Assembly (NCBI RefSeq): GCF_030247185.1
Contig: NC_080571.1
Span: forward strand, 14,849,631-14,913,630
Reading direction: 5' to 3'
DNA: 64,000 nucleotides
Origin: Malaya genurostris
Lineage: Eukaryota; Arthropoda; Insecta; Diptera; Culicidae
Below, piece by piece: positions 1 to 11,870 of this stretch. The translations under genes and the position numbers were made by a program. Every line of letters begins with the position of its first letter. Position 1 is the stretch's first letter. The notes under the pieces are model-generated. The model was not told the DNA's origin and did not search any database. It worked only from the letters and a program-made list of their open reading frames with translations.

Positions 1-574
1 AATCGTTTGATGTATTAGTTGCGCCTGCAACCTACTATCCTTAAGATTTTTAAATACTGGATATTGATGACGAACCTTTCATTTTAATCTAAAGGTATAG
101 AAACTAAATATTTTTATTTCGACGAATTAAGTTCGATAATATATGTCTATTAAAATATTAATAAAATTTCATTCAAGTGTAAAAAATTACACTAATTATC
201 AATATTATCAGATCGAAAAGTGGGACACGCATATTCAGCACGAGTGCAATTTATCGTTAAAGTTTAGTTTTTCCTTGTTGCGTAAAAGATTGTCATAGCA
301 AGGCCATCGTTACCTTCTATAAATTTAAAACTCACTAGCACGCACCAGTAGTCACTTGGTTGTATTTAGGCGAGAGCGCGTGAGAGCGATTCATGCGAAG
401 GGAATGTGTTTCACTAACGCCAGCTGCTTTCACCACAAGCACACACTCAAATGCTGTCTATTCGACACTGAGAAGAAGTGCGCTTTCCTCTTTGTGCGAT
501 GTTTCGCTTTTTGCATACCCGGTGTAGACAAGAATCTGACGCCAGCGTGTATCACTCTGGTGAAATGCCATCAC
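1..574. other. AT-rich spacer, no gene recognised
   Basis: I see no supported gene. A 75-codon open frame at 356-583 starts at TTG and resembles no family I know. The stretch at about 340-570 is loosely similar, in inverted orientation, to the inner part of the repeat at 46,470-46,700, so it may be the body of the element whose end lies at 729. Confidence 0.5.
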
Positions 575-729
575 TGTGTGTAATATACAATTCCCACAAT
601 TTAAAAAAATAATCTCAATTTTAGTTTTGTTATCCAATTTTTTAATTCACGGTGTTCGGTTTTTTGATTCACAATTAAAAATCTTGATTTACATTCTCGT
701 GCGCAAAATGGGCTTATTTCCACCTCTGG
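575..729 (-). repeat. End of a TIR element (CCAGAGGTGG family), inverted copy of 46,319-46,470
   Basis: The reverse complement of this stretch aligns by eye with 46,319-46,470. It begins CCAGAGGTGGAAATAAGC and continues through a TGAATCAAGATTT segment and an A-rich block. The element boundary would be at 729, where CCTCTGG is followed by unrelated sequence. The opposite TIR is not in the window. The 46.3-kb copy has both ends, so this is probably a second, truncated or older member. Confidence 0.6.
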
Positions 730-2944
730 ATTGATTTATAGCCGATTGATGATTGATTAAGAAAAACCAATGAATATTAGATTTTTCCCGTTCCAGGTTT
801 TTTTCTCGCGCACAATATGCCCTGTTTGCTTCCCTATTTTCTTTCCTTTGGCCAACGTCGCATAGAGAATATTAAGAACTTAAGAAGGTACTACTTCCAG
901 AAATAAGATTCACTGAAACAAACGAAAAATTGTAGATAGATGGCCTCAGAAAAGGTGAGACAATGGTCATAAATATCTCGAAATTCAAAGCGATGATCTA
1001 TATATTTTTACAAATCATTTGATTGCTAGTGATACCACCTACAATTTTTTCCTAATTACCATTTTCACACTATCAAAAGAAAACCTAAAAATATAGGTGA
1101 ATTCATAAATATATATAAATATTTCAATTTTCTCACATGTTTCTATATAAAACGAAAATGACATTTACATTTTTAGGCTTCAAAATACTGGAATCTTGAC
1201 CAGGAACATGGTATTGATGTACAAAATTATATATCCGTTCAAAGAATCTCAAGAAATTTCGTACAAATTCAGAGAATTTCCATTATAACAAAAATTTTAC
1301 CAAACAAAATCACGTCAAACTTTAAAATTTTATGGCAATCCAATTTAATTTTTTTTTGAAAAAAAAAAACAACTCTGGGACATTAAATTATCTCGACGTT
1401 TCAAGTAACTCTAAGACATTTGGCATTGGAAAAAACGTTCGATTTCGGAAATTTCATTTTAATCCATATTTGAAATGCAGCATGTTTACGATTTGATGAG
1501 CTTACGCATGCGTTGATGAGCAAATAAGTCAAATGATAGCTCCAAGAACGGACTAGACTAGTTTTTCCTAATAGGATTCTAAATGCTAAGCATCTCTCGT
1601 GAAGTGATCCGAAAAATAATGCGAGTGCGAGTTCTTTATGATGAACTCTCCGCTGGTTTTTAGCCAGTTTTATTTCCAAATAGCCCAACTAATTTATCTT
1701 CTGTGAGAAATCCTACCACAATTGATCTAGTTCTAGAAGATCAATGTCACATTTCATTACTCAAACTGACTTCAGTATTGCAAATTCAACTAGTTATATA
1801 TTCTACCACCTTAGATTTGGCTAGGATATAGATCTCATATCGCAAGCAGTGTGAAACATGACATTGCTTTGGGAAATATCGATACAGCCATGCATTATTT
1901 AAATCATTACATTATTAAAGTTAGGAATCCAACAAAAGTATCCAAATTATGCTTATTTTTCAAAATGAGCTTCCATTGTTCTGATGCTTTTTGATTAATT
2001 TAAAACTGCTGTTAAACCCTGAAAAATCGTTGGACGAGACATGGGATGTTGACCCTATTTGCAATGGATTGTTCATTATAGAACCTGTATGGGACAGTAA
2101 GTTGTTTCAACACTTTGACTGAAGATTTCGCTCAAACGTAAAATTTGGTATTGTCTCCTACTTTTCACTTGTTGAATACAAAAATCATGATACCATCAAT
2201 TGTTACTAATACTTGGGCGCGTAATATTATTTTCCGGTTTTTCACTAAAATTCCCGGCTTTTTCCTTATTTTTCCCGATTTTGTCGGTCACTTGCCACCC
2301 TGCATTTCCGGTGTGCTAAAGCATTCTTTCCTTTCAGTTTGTTCAGTCCTTTGTTTCAGTTTCTCTTGCGTAAAATTTCAGCTACAGTTTACTTTCAGCT
2401 TCCATGTAAGCGTTTACAAATCTCTCATGAAACAATGGAAACTTTAGTACACTATTGAGAAATATTTCCTAACCTTTTTTCCAGAGTTAGCCTTATTTCG
2501 TGCCTAGGGCTTTTAAACAAATGCAATTTTCTTTACGTTTTGTCGTCGTCTCGTCAATGCTTAACGGTTTGTGATGAACAGATATGCCACCTAGCAGTTC
2601 AATGTTAACTGTCAAGCAGACCTGAAATTTTTGCACACATTTTATTTTGCGCAACACTACAAAGTTTTTACTGATGTGTCAAACAAATACGTGTTGTTTC
2701 GACTGTGACTGGCCGGTTCAGGTTTAGTGTTTTAGGGCTGTGCTTAGCAAATTTTTCCTAGAACAGCCAGGTGGCATAACAGTTTAACATAAGCTGGTAT
2801 TATGTTTGGAATATCTTCTCTCAGCTCTCGGGAATTATTGAACGATTTCAACGGTTTTCAAAATGTGTTCGAGTATATTTTATGTGTTAGAAACGCTTCC
2901 ATAGCTCTGCTTTTGAAACTTCTTTAAAATTATGTGTCGTTTTG
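730..2944. other. AT-rich intergenic sequence, nothing recognised
   Basis: I find no coding region with recognisable similarity, no RNA gene and no element with clear ends. Open frames at 1,401-1,688 (minus) and 2,145-2,447 (plus) have no motif and a composition expected by chance. Around 2,235-2,310 there is a short C-rich stretch with repeated TTTTCCCG-like words. Confidence 0.5.
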
Positions 2945-3235
2945 ACGTGAATACGTCTTACTTTACTATGGGGCGCCTTTTCGAAATTTACCCTCTGGAG
3001 GAGTGATAAGTTTTTGATCGTGAATATTTCCTGTTTCATTCAACGTATCATCATAGTTTTTTTCCACGTCTTCGGAGATATGATCAGCAATTTGTGATAG
3101 ATTTTTTAGTAGTATAGGATAACCACAAATAACTTGAAAGCTTTCTAAAATATTTGATAAGTAAAGAAGGTAAAAAATTGATGCTTCATTTATTCTAGCC
3201 TGCGTAGTTGTCTCATTCAGTTCAGACCGGAATCC
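2945..3235. repeat. Dispersed repeat (TTACTTTACTATGGGG family), uninterrupted copy
   Basis: This begins near GTGAATACGTCTTACTTTA and runs through ACCCTCTGGAGGAGTGATAA and TTTTTGATCGTGAATAT. The same ordered words recur at 21,874-22,090, with a broken left part at 21,258-21,290. A short inverted fragment lies near 39,925-39,968. No coding capacity is evident. This copy serves as the empty-site reference for the LINE insertion at 21.3 kb. Confidence 0.7.
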
Positions 3236-4225
3236 AGGTCCAGAAAACAATTGTAGAGTTCAGTTTCGAAATTCGGCACCAAAATCTAATATTTTTTTCA
3301 ATTTTAGAATCCAGATCTAAAATACAGTTCCTCATCCGGAATCCAGTGTCAGAACTCTGGAACTTAGACCGAATTTAAGAATTTTATTCGAAGGTTGGTT
3401 TTTGGATCCGAAAACTGAAACTGAGATCAGGATCTTGGTTCTAAACCTAGACTCTGGAACTGAAATTCGGGAAAGAAGAAATTTTTGGACTTGGATCTGA
3501 ATTTTGAAACAGAATTCTGGAATTGAACTCAGTTTCAGATTTCGGATCCAAAAACCAACCTTCGAATCAAATTCTTGAATTCGGTCGAAGTTGCAGAGTT
3601 CGGACACTGGATTCCGAACGAGGAACTATATTTTAGATCTGGATTTTGAAAATGATATAAAAATTGAATTGAGGTTTAAGCCAGAATACAGTTCCAAAAC
3701 TTTCATCCAGAATTTAGACATATAATTCAAACTCAGAATTTGGAAACTGAGTTCTGAACCTGAAGTTCTGGAACTGCAGACCGAAAATCAGTACCAAAAT
3801 TCAGAACTAAAACTCAGTTATATTTCCAGAATTAATTTTCAGATTTAGAATTCAGTTAAAGAATGCTAGTCTAGAATTAGGATCCAAAACTCATCTTCAC
3901 TGTAACAGAATTCAGGGACTAGATTCTGAAGATTTTTGAACTTATTTCCGGATCTGGATTATACAACTTAGTTTCGAAGCTGAATTCTGGATCCAAGTTC
4001 GAAAACAGAATCCTGAATCAGACTAAAGTTCACAATTCAGTTTCGAACTAGAATCCTGGTCTCGAATTTAGTTTCAGATCTCAGGCTCAGTGATCAGTTC
4101 AACAATCTAGATTCAGAATTGAGTTCTAGGACTTAGTGTCCGAATTCGGTTCCAGAATCTAGCGTCAAAATTAAGTTCCATAATTTAGGTCCAGAGTTTC
4201 GGGATTCAGAATTTAGATCCATTAA
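3236..4225. repeat. Degenerate short-motif repeat (GAATTC / AACTCAG / TCCAGAA words)
   Basis: For about 1 kb the sequence is a loose mixture of words such as CAGAATTCAG, TTCCAGAAT, GATCCAAA and GAACTCAG on both strands. No strict period is visible. It looks like an old decayed tandem array. It contains a large hairpin (3,310-3,643) and leads into the AAGCTT satellite. Confidence 0.6.
3310..3643. repeat. Imperfect inverted repeat, two arms of about 114 bp
   Basis: The left arm (about 3,310-3,424) and right arm (about 3,530-3,643) are reverse complements with scattered mismatches. The best-matched core is GAAGGTTGGTTTTTGGATCC at 3,391-3,410, answered by its complement at about 3,545-3,564. A spacer of about 105 bp separates the arms. 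The structure lies inside the degenerate repeat block, and similarity continues outward on both sides. Confidence 0.75.
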
Positions 4226-4314
4226 CATCAAAGAAATTGAACCATTCATTTTATTCGTATTCAAGACATCCGTTTATGTCTTTGACATTACCCACCCCTC
4301 TTTTTTCTCGTAGA

Positions 4315-6855
4315 TTGAAACGGAAACTTTTCAAAGTTGCCTTAAAAGCGTTCCAGAATATCGGTAAGAGTTTCTCCTAACTTACCAGGTTTTTATGACA
4401 CACTTAAGAGGAAGCTTTTCTGAGCTTAGGTTCAAGATTTTTCAAGCATGTCTGGAAGCTAGACAAATTTTCAGTAAACTTAATTTCAGGTTTAATTTTC
4501 TTAAGTTTCTACAGAACTTTTCATATTTTTGAAGCTTCTGAAGTTAATATAAACAAGACCTGGTACAAGATTACTTTTTTTTAAACTGTACCAGTTTTAT
4601 CACTGTTTTCAAGTTCGGATGGAAAAAAATGTGAAAGGTAAATTCTGAAAAAAGGTTGGAAAACCTACACAAAAGCTTGGAAAAGATTCTTCACTGAATT
4701 AGGTTAGATGTCGTTTATTTTACTTCACAGAATCTTGGAAAAGCTTCGTCACATAATATTAGGAAAAGTTTCTATACCGAAGCTTGGAAAACATTCTCGA
4801 AAAACACATAAAAGCTTACCCGAAAAGCATGAAAAATCTCTCGTGAGCAGCTTTGAAATGCTTCCCGAGAAACTTGGAAAAGTTTCTTTTCCAAAAAGTT
4901 TGAAAAAGTTTTCCAGCTTTCCAGAAGTTTGGGAAAAAGTTTCGTTAGAAACTTGAAAAAAAGCTTGGAAAAGCTCACCCAAGAAACTTGGAAAATCTTT
5001 CTTAAGAAGCTTGGAATAGCTTCCCCGAGAAGCCTGAGAAAGCTTGTACGAGAAGCTTGGAAAAGCTCTCATGGAAAGTTTGAAAAAGCATACTCATAAA
5101 GCTTTCCCGAGAAGCTTGAAAAAACTTTTCCGAGAAGCTTGTAAATCCTTTTCAAGTAGCTTGAAAAGGTATACTCGAGAAGCTCGGAAAAGCTTTCTGA
5201 GAGCTTAGAGCAGCTTAAAAAAGCTTACCCAAGAAACTTGGGAAAAGCTCACCCAAGAAACTGGGAAAGCTTCCACGAGAAGCTTGGTAAAGCTCTCATG
5301 AGAAGATGTTTGGAAAAGTTTGCCCGAGATGCTTGGAAAAGTTTCACCGAGAGCTGCTTGCACCCAAGAAACATAAAAAGTCTTTCTCAAAAAGCTTGTA
5401 AAAGCTTTCCCGAGAAGCCTGGGAAAGCTTTCACGAGAAGCTTGGGAAAGCTCTCATGACAAGATGCTTGGAAAAGTTTCCCCGAGAGCTGCTTGGAAAA
5501 GTTTGCCCGAAATGCTTGGATAAGTTTCCCCGAGAGCTTAGAAAAGCTTCCCTGAGCAGCTTGAAAAAGCTCACCCAAGAAATTTGGAAAATCTTTCTCA
5601 AGAAGCTTGGAAAAACTTCCTCGAGAAGCCTGGGAAAGCTTTCACGAGAAGCTTGGAAAAGCTCTCATGAGAAGCTTGAAAAGCTTACTCATAAAGCTTT
5701 CCCGAGAAACTTGAAAAAACTTTTCCGAGAAGCTTGGAAAAGTTTCCCGAGAAAGCTCGAAAACCTTGCCCGAGATGCTTGGAAAAGTTTCCCCGAGAGC
5801 CTAGAAAAGCTTCCCCGAGCAGCTTAAAAAAGCTCACCCAATGAACTTGAAAAATCAAGAAGCTTGGAAAAGCTTCCCCGAGAATCCTGGGAAAGCTTTC
5901 ACGAGAAGCTTTTCCAAGCTTACTAGGAAAGCTTTTTTCCAAATTTCTGGGAAACACTTTTACGAGCTTCTTGGGAAAGGTTTTTCATTCTTCATGAAGA
6001 AGCTTTTTCAAGCTTCCCAAAAAAGCTTTGATTTCAAGCTTTTCCAAACTCTCAGAAAATCTTCCATTTCTTCTCGCGAAAGCTGCTTTCCTAACTTCTC
6101 GAGAAAGCTTTTCCGAGTTCATCAAAGCTTTTTTGGGAAGCTTAGAAAAACTTCTTCGTGAAGCATGAAAAACCTTTCCAAAGAAGCTCGTAAAAGTTTT
6201 TCCCAGAAGTTTGGAAAAATGAGAAGCTTGAAAAGCTTACTCAAAAAGCTTTCCCGAGAAACTTGAAAAAACTTTCCCGAGAAGCTTAAAAAAGTTCCCC
6301 GAGATGCTTGAAATAGCTTCCCTGAGACGCTCGGAAAGCTTCTCCGAGAAGCTTGAGTAACATTTTCCCCCTTTTCGCGAGAAGCTTGCAAAAGCTTTCA
6401 TGAAAAGCTTTGAAAGAAACCTTGCCCGAGAAGTTTGCAAAAGCTTCACCGAGAATCTTGGAACAGCTTTCCCGAGAAGCTAGCAATAGTTTTCTCGTGA
6501 AGCTTGAAAATGCTTTCTCGAGAGCTTCAAGAAGCTTCCCCGAGAAGATTGAAAAAGTTTCCCCAAAAAGCTTGGAAAAGCTTCAACAAAGAATTTTGGA
6601 AAAGTTTCTCCACAGCAGCTTGGCAAAGCTTCTTGATGAAAACGTGGAAAAGTTTCTTTATAAAAGCTTGGAAAAGCTTCTCCACAGATGATTGGAAAAA
6701 CTTCTCGATTGAAGCTCGGAAAAGCTACCACAAAAGTAAGCAAAAGCTTCCATAGGAGAATAGAAAAGCTTCCACGGAAGCATGAAAAAGATCGGAGGGA
6801 AACTTGGAAACGGTTCCAAAAAGACTGGAAAGTCTCTACAGGAACTGCGGGGCTT
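4315..6855. repeat. AAGCTT-rich satellite, 23-24-bp unit with higher-order structure
   Basis: The unit is close to CGAGAAGCTTGGAAAAGCTT plus TCCC, 23-24 bp long. It is degenerate before 4,655 and clear from there to about 6,850. Its core GGAAAGCTTTCC is a perfect palindrome. A longer order is visible: a series of variants at 4,971-5,118 recurs at 5,566-5,713, about 595 bp later. From about 5,905 to 6,150 the units run in the opposite orientation. A 24-bp unit is eight codons, so open frames appear on both strands of the array. They have no start context or family similarity and I do not call them genes. Confidence 0.85.
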
Positions 6856-8554
6856 ATAAACAGTTTTCATAGATATATAGTATAGTCAGTATAGTCTTTG
6901 ATTGATTCAAATAATTTTCAACAATCCTCTCTAATTGCAGTGGAAAGTCTCATGCCAATTGTTGAATAATTCCCTAAAGAGTTCCTCTGACGATCTGTTC
7001 CCCGAGCTGCGTTATTCAACTCGATTTACACGCCTCAATTTCCTGTTATTTATGATTCCAGCCGCTTTCCCTAATCGCAATCAACCAACGGTGGTGAAAA
7101 GATGCTGCTAAAACGAGCACCGATAAAACCGATTGCCCTACCTACGAGAAGTGTCGCTCGTAACCCGATTCGGATTAGTGTGACTTCTCCAGGCGCCTAC
7201 AAAGAGAGTGCTTAATCATCGCTGCCAGCTGCCGTTCTCGGAACTAGGGCTGCATCGGATGCTGATGTCGATGATGATGATGATAAATGATCGCCCGGTT
7301 ATTGGACTGATCGCCGAGACAATTGTTCGATAGTTTTCTCGATATCACAGCCCGGTACCGTCACAAACTAGATCTCAAAAATGGACCGTACCTTTTTTTC
7401 TCCGATCTTGTCGGATCGCTCCGTACGGGGGCCCGGAAAAATAGGTCACTAAATCGCATCATAAATCTCATACCGGCTTCGGACGACGGGGCGGCCAGTT
7501 CCCGAGCACCACCCACTAGGGACAGTGTACCGTAGTTTTTGTTGTTGTTGTTTTCATTCACTTTCGGCCCGTAGGCAGGAGGCACATGCCATAAGCACTT
7601 CGTAATTGTTCTTTTGTTTGGCGGAAACCATCGCCGGTTTCCATAGAAATTCCGCATATCGCAGCAGGCTGGAAAAACAGCACACATTCTTTTGTTATGA
7701 TTTAATCTGTTCGATCGTTTGTGTGTGTGTGGATGTGTGTGGTGAAGGAAGGAGGGAGGAAGACGATTAAGTGCGGCAAGGCGTCGGAGCGCGGGTCTCG
7801 CGGCTCTCGGCGCCTGATAATTGCAATCTGATAATAGCCGTATAACTCTTAAATTGTTTAGTGCAAATAGACGCTTTTGGAATTGTTGAACTTGATTGAG
7901 TGGTTGGGGCGGCCATGGATGGTTGGGGAGAGAGTGGGGCAGCAGAGCGAGAAGAATCTTGGGTCGCTCGTGGAATCAATAGCAAAAGACAGCCAGGTGA
8001 GTGGAGCAAACGTGCCGCCACTGCCGCCGCCGCCGACGCCGTTTGGCGGCTTAAAGCAAACACAGTTTATTTTTTTTTTTCGCGGATAGTCAGATGACAT
8101 GGAAGACGGCGGACGAATCGCCGCTTTGCTGGTACCGTACGGGCTTGAGTGAGTACCGTTAGTTAATTATAGAGACAATAAATTATAATAATGGTGATAA
8201 TTTAAATGTTTATAGTAAAACAAGTACGGAGCCGGGCTTCGGACAGCTTCGACAGAGCCGGGGACTGACTTTGAGTGTCTTGATGTGTGCCGGTTGGGTT
8301 CATACCGATAAAAATCTTTCAACTGGAACATCGAGATTCCGGCAGTGACAGTTGCAGTAGGCGTTGCGAAATTTCGCCTCAAACTGAGTGCGGGTGTTTA
8401 TGATCCATTGAAAAATTTGCTTCTATTTTAAAGTATATATCAATTAATAATGTTTTCCGAATTTCATATATAGAGAATATAGAACAAAAAGTTCCAAGAG
8501 TTACAAGAAAACAGATCGAATAATATCTTTCTCATTTAAATGGGATATGCAACA
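6856..8554. other. Island 1: GC-richer low-repeat sequence, possible cis-regulatory DNA
   Basis: The composition changes from satellite to balanced, non-repetitive sequence with TGATGATGATGATAAATGAT, GTGCTTAATCATCG and CGCCGCCGCCG words, a short GT-rich stretch near 7,720-7,745, and an AT-rich tail from 8,400. Open frames here are short and occur on both strands without motifs. The feel is that of conserved non-coding DNA near an insect developmental gene, but this is inference. An untranslated exon cannot be excluded. Confidence 0.35.
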
Positions 8555-11495
8555 AAAACTAAGAAGAGACAAGGACAAAATCAACACGAAATCAAAGACA
8601 AATTCAAGTAAAAATCAAGATTAAATCAAGACAAAATCAAGGCAATATCTAGACAAAACGAAATCGGGACAAAATCAAGACAAAATTAAAACAAAATCAA
8701 GACAAAATCAAAACAAAAACAAGACAAATAATAGACAAAGTAAACACAAAACTTAGAATAAATCAAGACAACTTCAATAAAAATCAACACAAATCAAGAT
8801 AAAATCATAACAAAATCAAGACAAATTTAAAACGAAATCAGAACAAAATCAAAGACATAACCAAGACAAAAGTACAGACAAAAGCAAGATAAAATCATGA
8901 CAAAATCAGAGACAAAATCAAAACAAAATATAGATTATATCCAGATAAAATCATAACAAAAGCAAAAAATCAAGACAAAATCAAAACAAAATCAAGACAA
9001 AAACAAAACAAAATCACAACAAAGTCAAAGCAAAATCGAGACAAAATCAAGATAAAATCAAAACAAAATCAAGGCAAAATCAAGACAAAATCAAAACAAA
9101 ATCAAAAGACAATATCAAAACGAAATCAAGCCAAAATAAAGACATAACCAAGACAAAAGTAAGATATATTCAAGACACAATCAAAAGAAAATGAAGACAA
9201 AATCAGGCAAAAATCAAGATAAAATCAAAACAAAAACAAGACAAAATCAGCACAAAATGAAAACAAAATCAAGATAAAATCAAGACAAAATTGAATTAAA
9301 ATCTTGATTTTGTCTTGATTTTGTCCTGATTTTGACTTGATTTTGTCCTGATTTTGTCTTGATTTTATTTTGTTTTTATCTTGATTTTGTTTTCATTTTG
9401 TCTTGATTTGGTCTTGTTTTTATCTTGATTTTACCTTGATTTTGTCTTGATTTTTTCTTGATTTTGTCTTGATTTTGTTTTAATTTTGTATTGATTTTGT
9501 CTTGATTTGGTTTTGATTTTATCTTGTTTTTTTCTTGATTTTATCTTGATTTTGTTTTCATTTTGTCTTGATTTGGTCTTGTTTTTGTCTTGATTTTCCC
9601 TTGATTTTGTCTTGATTGTGTCTTGATTTTGTCATGATTTTGTCTTGACTTTGTCTTGATTTTGTCGTTATTTTGTTTTGATACTGTCTCTGATTTTGTC
9701 CTGCCTTTGTCTTGATTTTATTTTGATTTTATTCTTGATTTTGTCTTGATTTATCTTGATTTTGTTTGCATTTTATCCTGATTTTGTTTTGATTTTATCC
9801 TCATTTTTTCTTGATTTTATCTTGTTTTTTTTTCTTGATCTTATCTTGATTTTGTTTTCATTTTGTCTTGATTTTCTCTTGATTTTGTCCTGATTTTGCC
9901 TTGATTTTGTCTTGATTTTATCTTGATTTTGTTTGCATTTTGTCCTGATTTTGTTTCAATTTTCTCTTGATTTTGTCCTGATTTTGCCTTGATTTTGTCT
10001 TGATTTTGTCTTGATTTTGTCTTGATTTTACCTTGATTTTGTTTTTAATTTTGTCTTGATTTTGTCTTGATTTTGTTTTGATTTTGTCTTGACTTTGTTT
10101 TGATTTTGTCTTTATTTTGTTTTGATTCTGTCTCTGATTTTGTCTTGCCTTTGTCTTGATTTATTTTGATTATATTCTTGAATTTGTCTTAATTTTATCT
10201 TGATTTTGTTTTGATTTTATGTTGATTTTGTCTTAATTTTTTCTTGATTTTGTCCTGATTTTGTCTTGAATTTATCTTGTTTTTTTCTTGATTTTATCAT
10301 GATTTCGTTTTCATTTTGTCTTGTTTTTGTCCTGATTTTGCCTTGATTTTGTCTTGATTTTGTATTGAGTTTGTTTTTATTTTGTATTGATTTTGTCTTT
10401 ATTTTGTTTTGATTCTGACTCTGATTTTGTCTTGCTTTTGTCTTGATTTATTTTGATTTTTTTTTATTTTATCTTGATTTTATCTTGATTTTGTTTGCAT
10501 TTTGTCTTGATTTTGTTTTGATTTTATCTTGATTTTGTCTTAATTTTGTTTTGATTTTGTCTTTATTTTATCTTATTTTGTCTTGATTTTGACTTGATTT
10601 TATCTTGACAAAATCAAAACAGAATAAAGACTTAATCAAGACAATATCAAACAAAACATTGTGAAATAAAAAAATCAAGACGAAACTTAGATAAAATCTA
10701 GCAATAATCGAGACGAAATCAAGACAAAGCCAAGCCAAAATCTAGATAAACGTAAGAAAAAAAAACGAGACAAAATTACGATTTAATCAAAACAAAATCA
10801 AGATAAATTTAAGACAAAATCAGGTCAATAGCAAAACAAAATCAAAACAAAATCAAAACATAATCAAAACAAAATCAAAACAAAATCAAAACAAAATCAG
10901 GACAAATTAAGACAAAACCATGACAACACAAAGACAAAATTAAGACAAAATCAAGACAAAATCAAGACCAAATTAAGACAAAATCAAGACAAAATCAAGA
11001 CAAAATTAAGACAAAATCAAGACAGAACTACGACAAAATCAAGACAAACCCAAGGTAAAATCTATACAAAATCAAGACGAAATCAAGACAGAACCAACAC
11101 AGAATAGGACAAATCAGGACAGGATAGTACATGCCAAGACAAGATCAAGATAGAAATCAAGACGAAATCAAGAAAAAATCAAGGCAAAATCACGAGAAAA
11201 CTCGAACAAAATCAAGATAAAACTCAGACAAAATCTAGACAAAATCAAAACAATATCAAGACAACATAAAACAAAATCAAGACAAAATAAATAAAAAATC
11301 AAGATAAAATCAAGACAAAATCACGACAAAATAAAGACAAAGTAAAGACAAAACTTAGACAAAATCAAGATAACTTCAATAAAAATCAAAACAAAATCAA
11401 GACAAAATCAAGAAAAAATCAAGAGAAAACCAAGTCAAAATCAAGGCAAAATCAGGACAAATTAAGACAAAATCAGGACACAATCTAGACAATTT
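8555..11495. repeat. 11-bp satellite (AAAATCAAGAC)n with two strand switches
   Basis: Nearly 3 kb is built from an 11-bp unit, AAAATCAAGAC, with substitutions and small indels. It reads in that orientation from about 8,555 to 9,290, then as the complement GTCTTGATTTT from about 9,296 to 10,605, then forward again from about 10,607 to 11,490. The first junction is locally palindromic, with GACAAAATT facing AATTAAAATCTTG. The middle block could pair with either flank. No coding potential is apparent. Confidence 0.92.
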
Positions 11496-11868
11496 TAGAA
11501 ATTTCAAGGTGCTGAGTGTTTTAACTTTTAAAGCGTCGTTAAAGAGCGATGATGCGAAAAACGGAAACAAATTGTAAATTTGACTCAACTCTTTTTAAGA
11601 AATTGAAAAGGCTCTGCTAACCGGTACAATCACGATGACAAACAGGTACAACGTCTGTACCAAGTACTAACTAGAGATTTGCTGCTACTAATGAGGTTTG
11701 CTATGATAATAAAAACCTACTAATAATTGCTAACAAGAAAATTATCTCGGAATCTAAACACTAACGCGAAAAATGTAAATTGCATTCAATTTCATATTCT
11801 AAATATTTGAATTCACGTCTCCGTTCGCTAGTCAAAATAATTAAACTGCACGGAACCGCAAAACAACC
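11496..11868. other. Spacer between satellite and DD37D element
   Basis: About 370 bp of AT-rich single-copy sequence. No gene or repeat is recognised. It ends in the TA target dinucleotide (11,869-11,870) of the following transposon. Confidence 0.5.
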
Positions 11869-11870
11869 TA

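Noticed and set aside
356..583. 75-codon cysteine-rich frame
   Set aside because: It starts at TTG, lies in or beside a dispersed repeat, and has no signal peptide or known cysteine pattern.
4708..6885. Many overlapping open frames of 60-123 codons with Lys/Glu/Ser-rich octapeptide repeats
   Set aside because: The 24-bp satellite unit equals eight codons and lacks stops in several frames on both strands. Frames overlap antisense and show no start context or family similarity.
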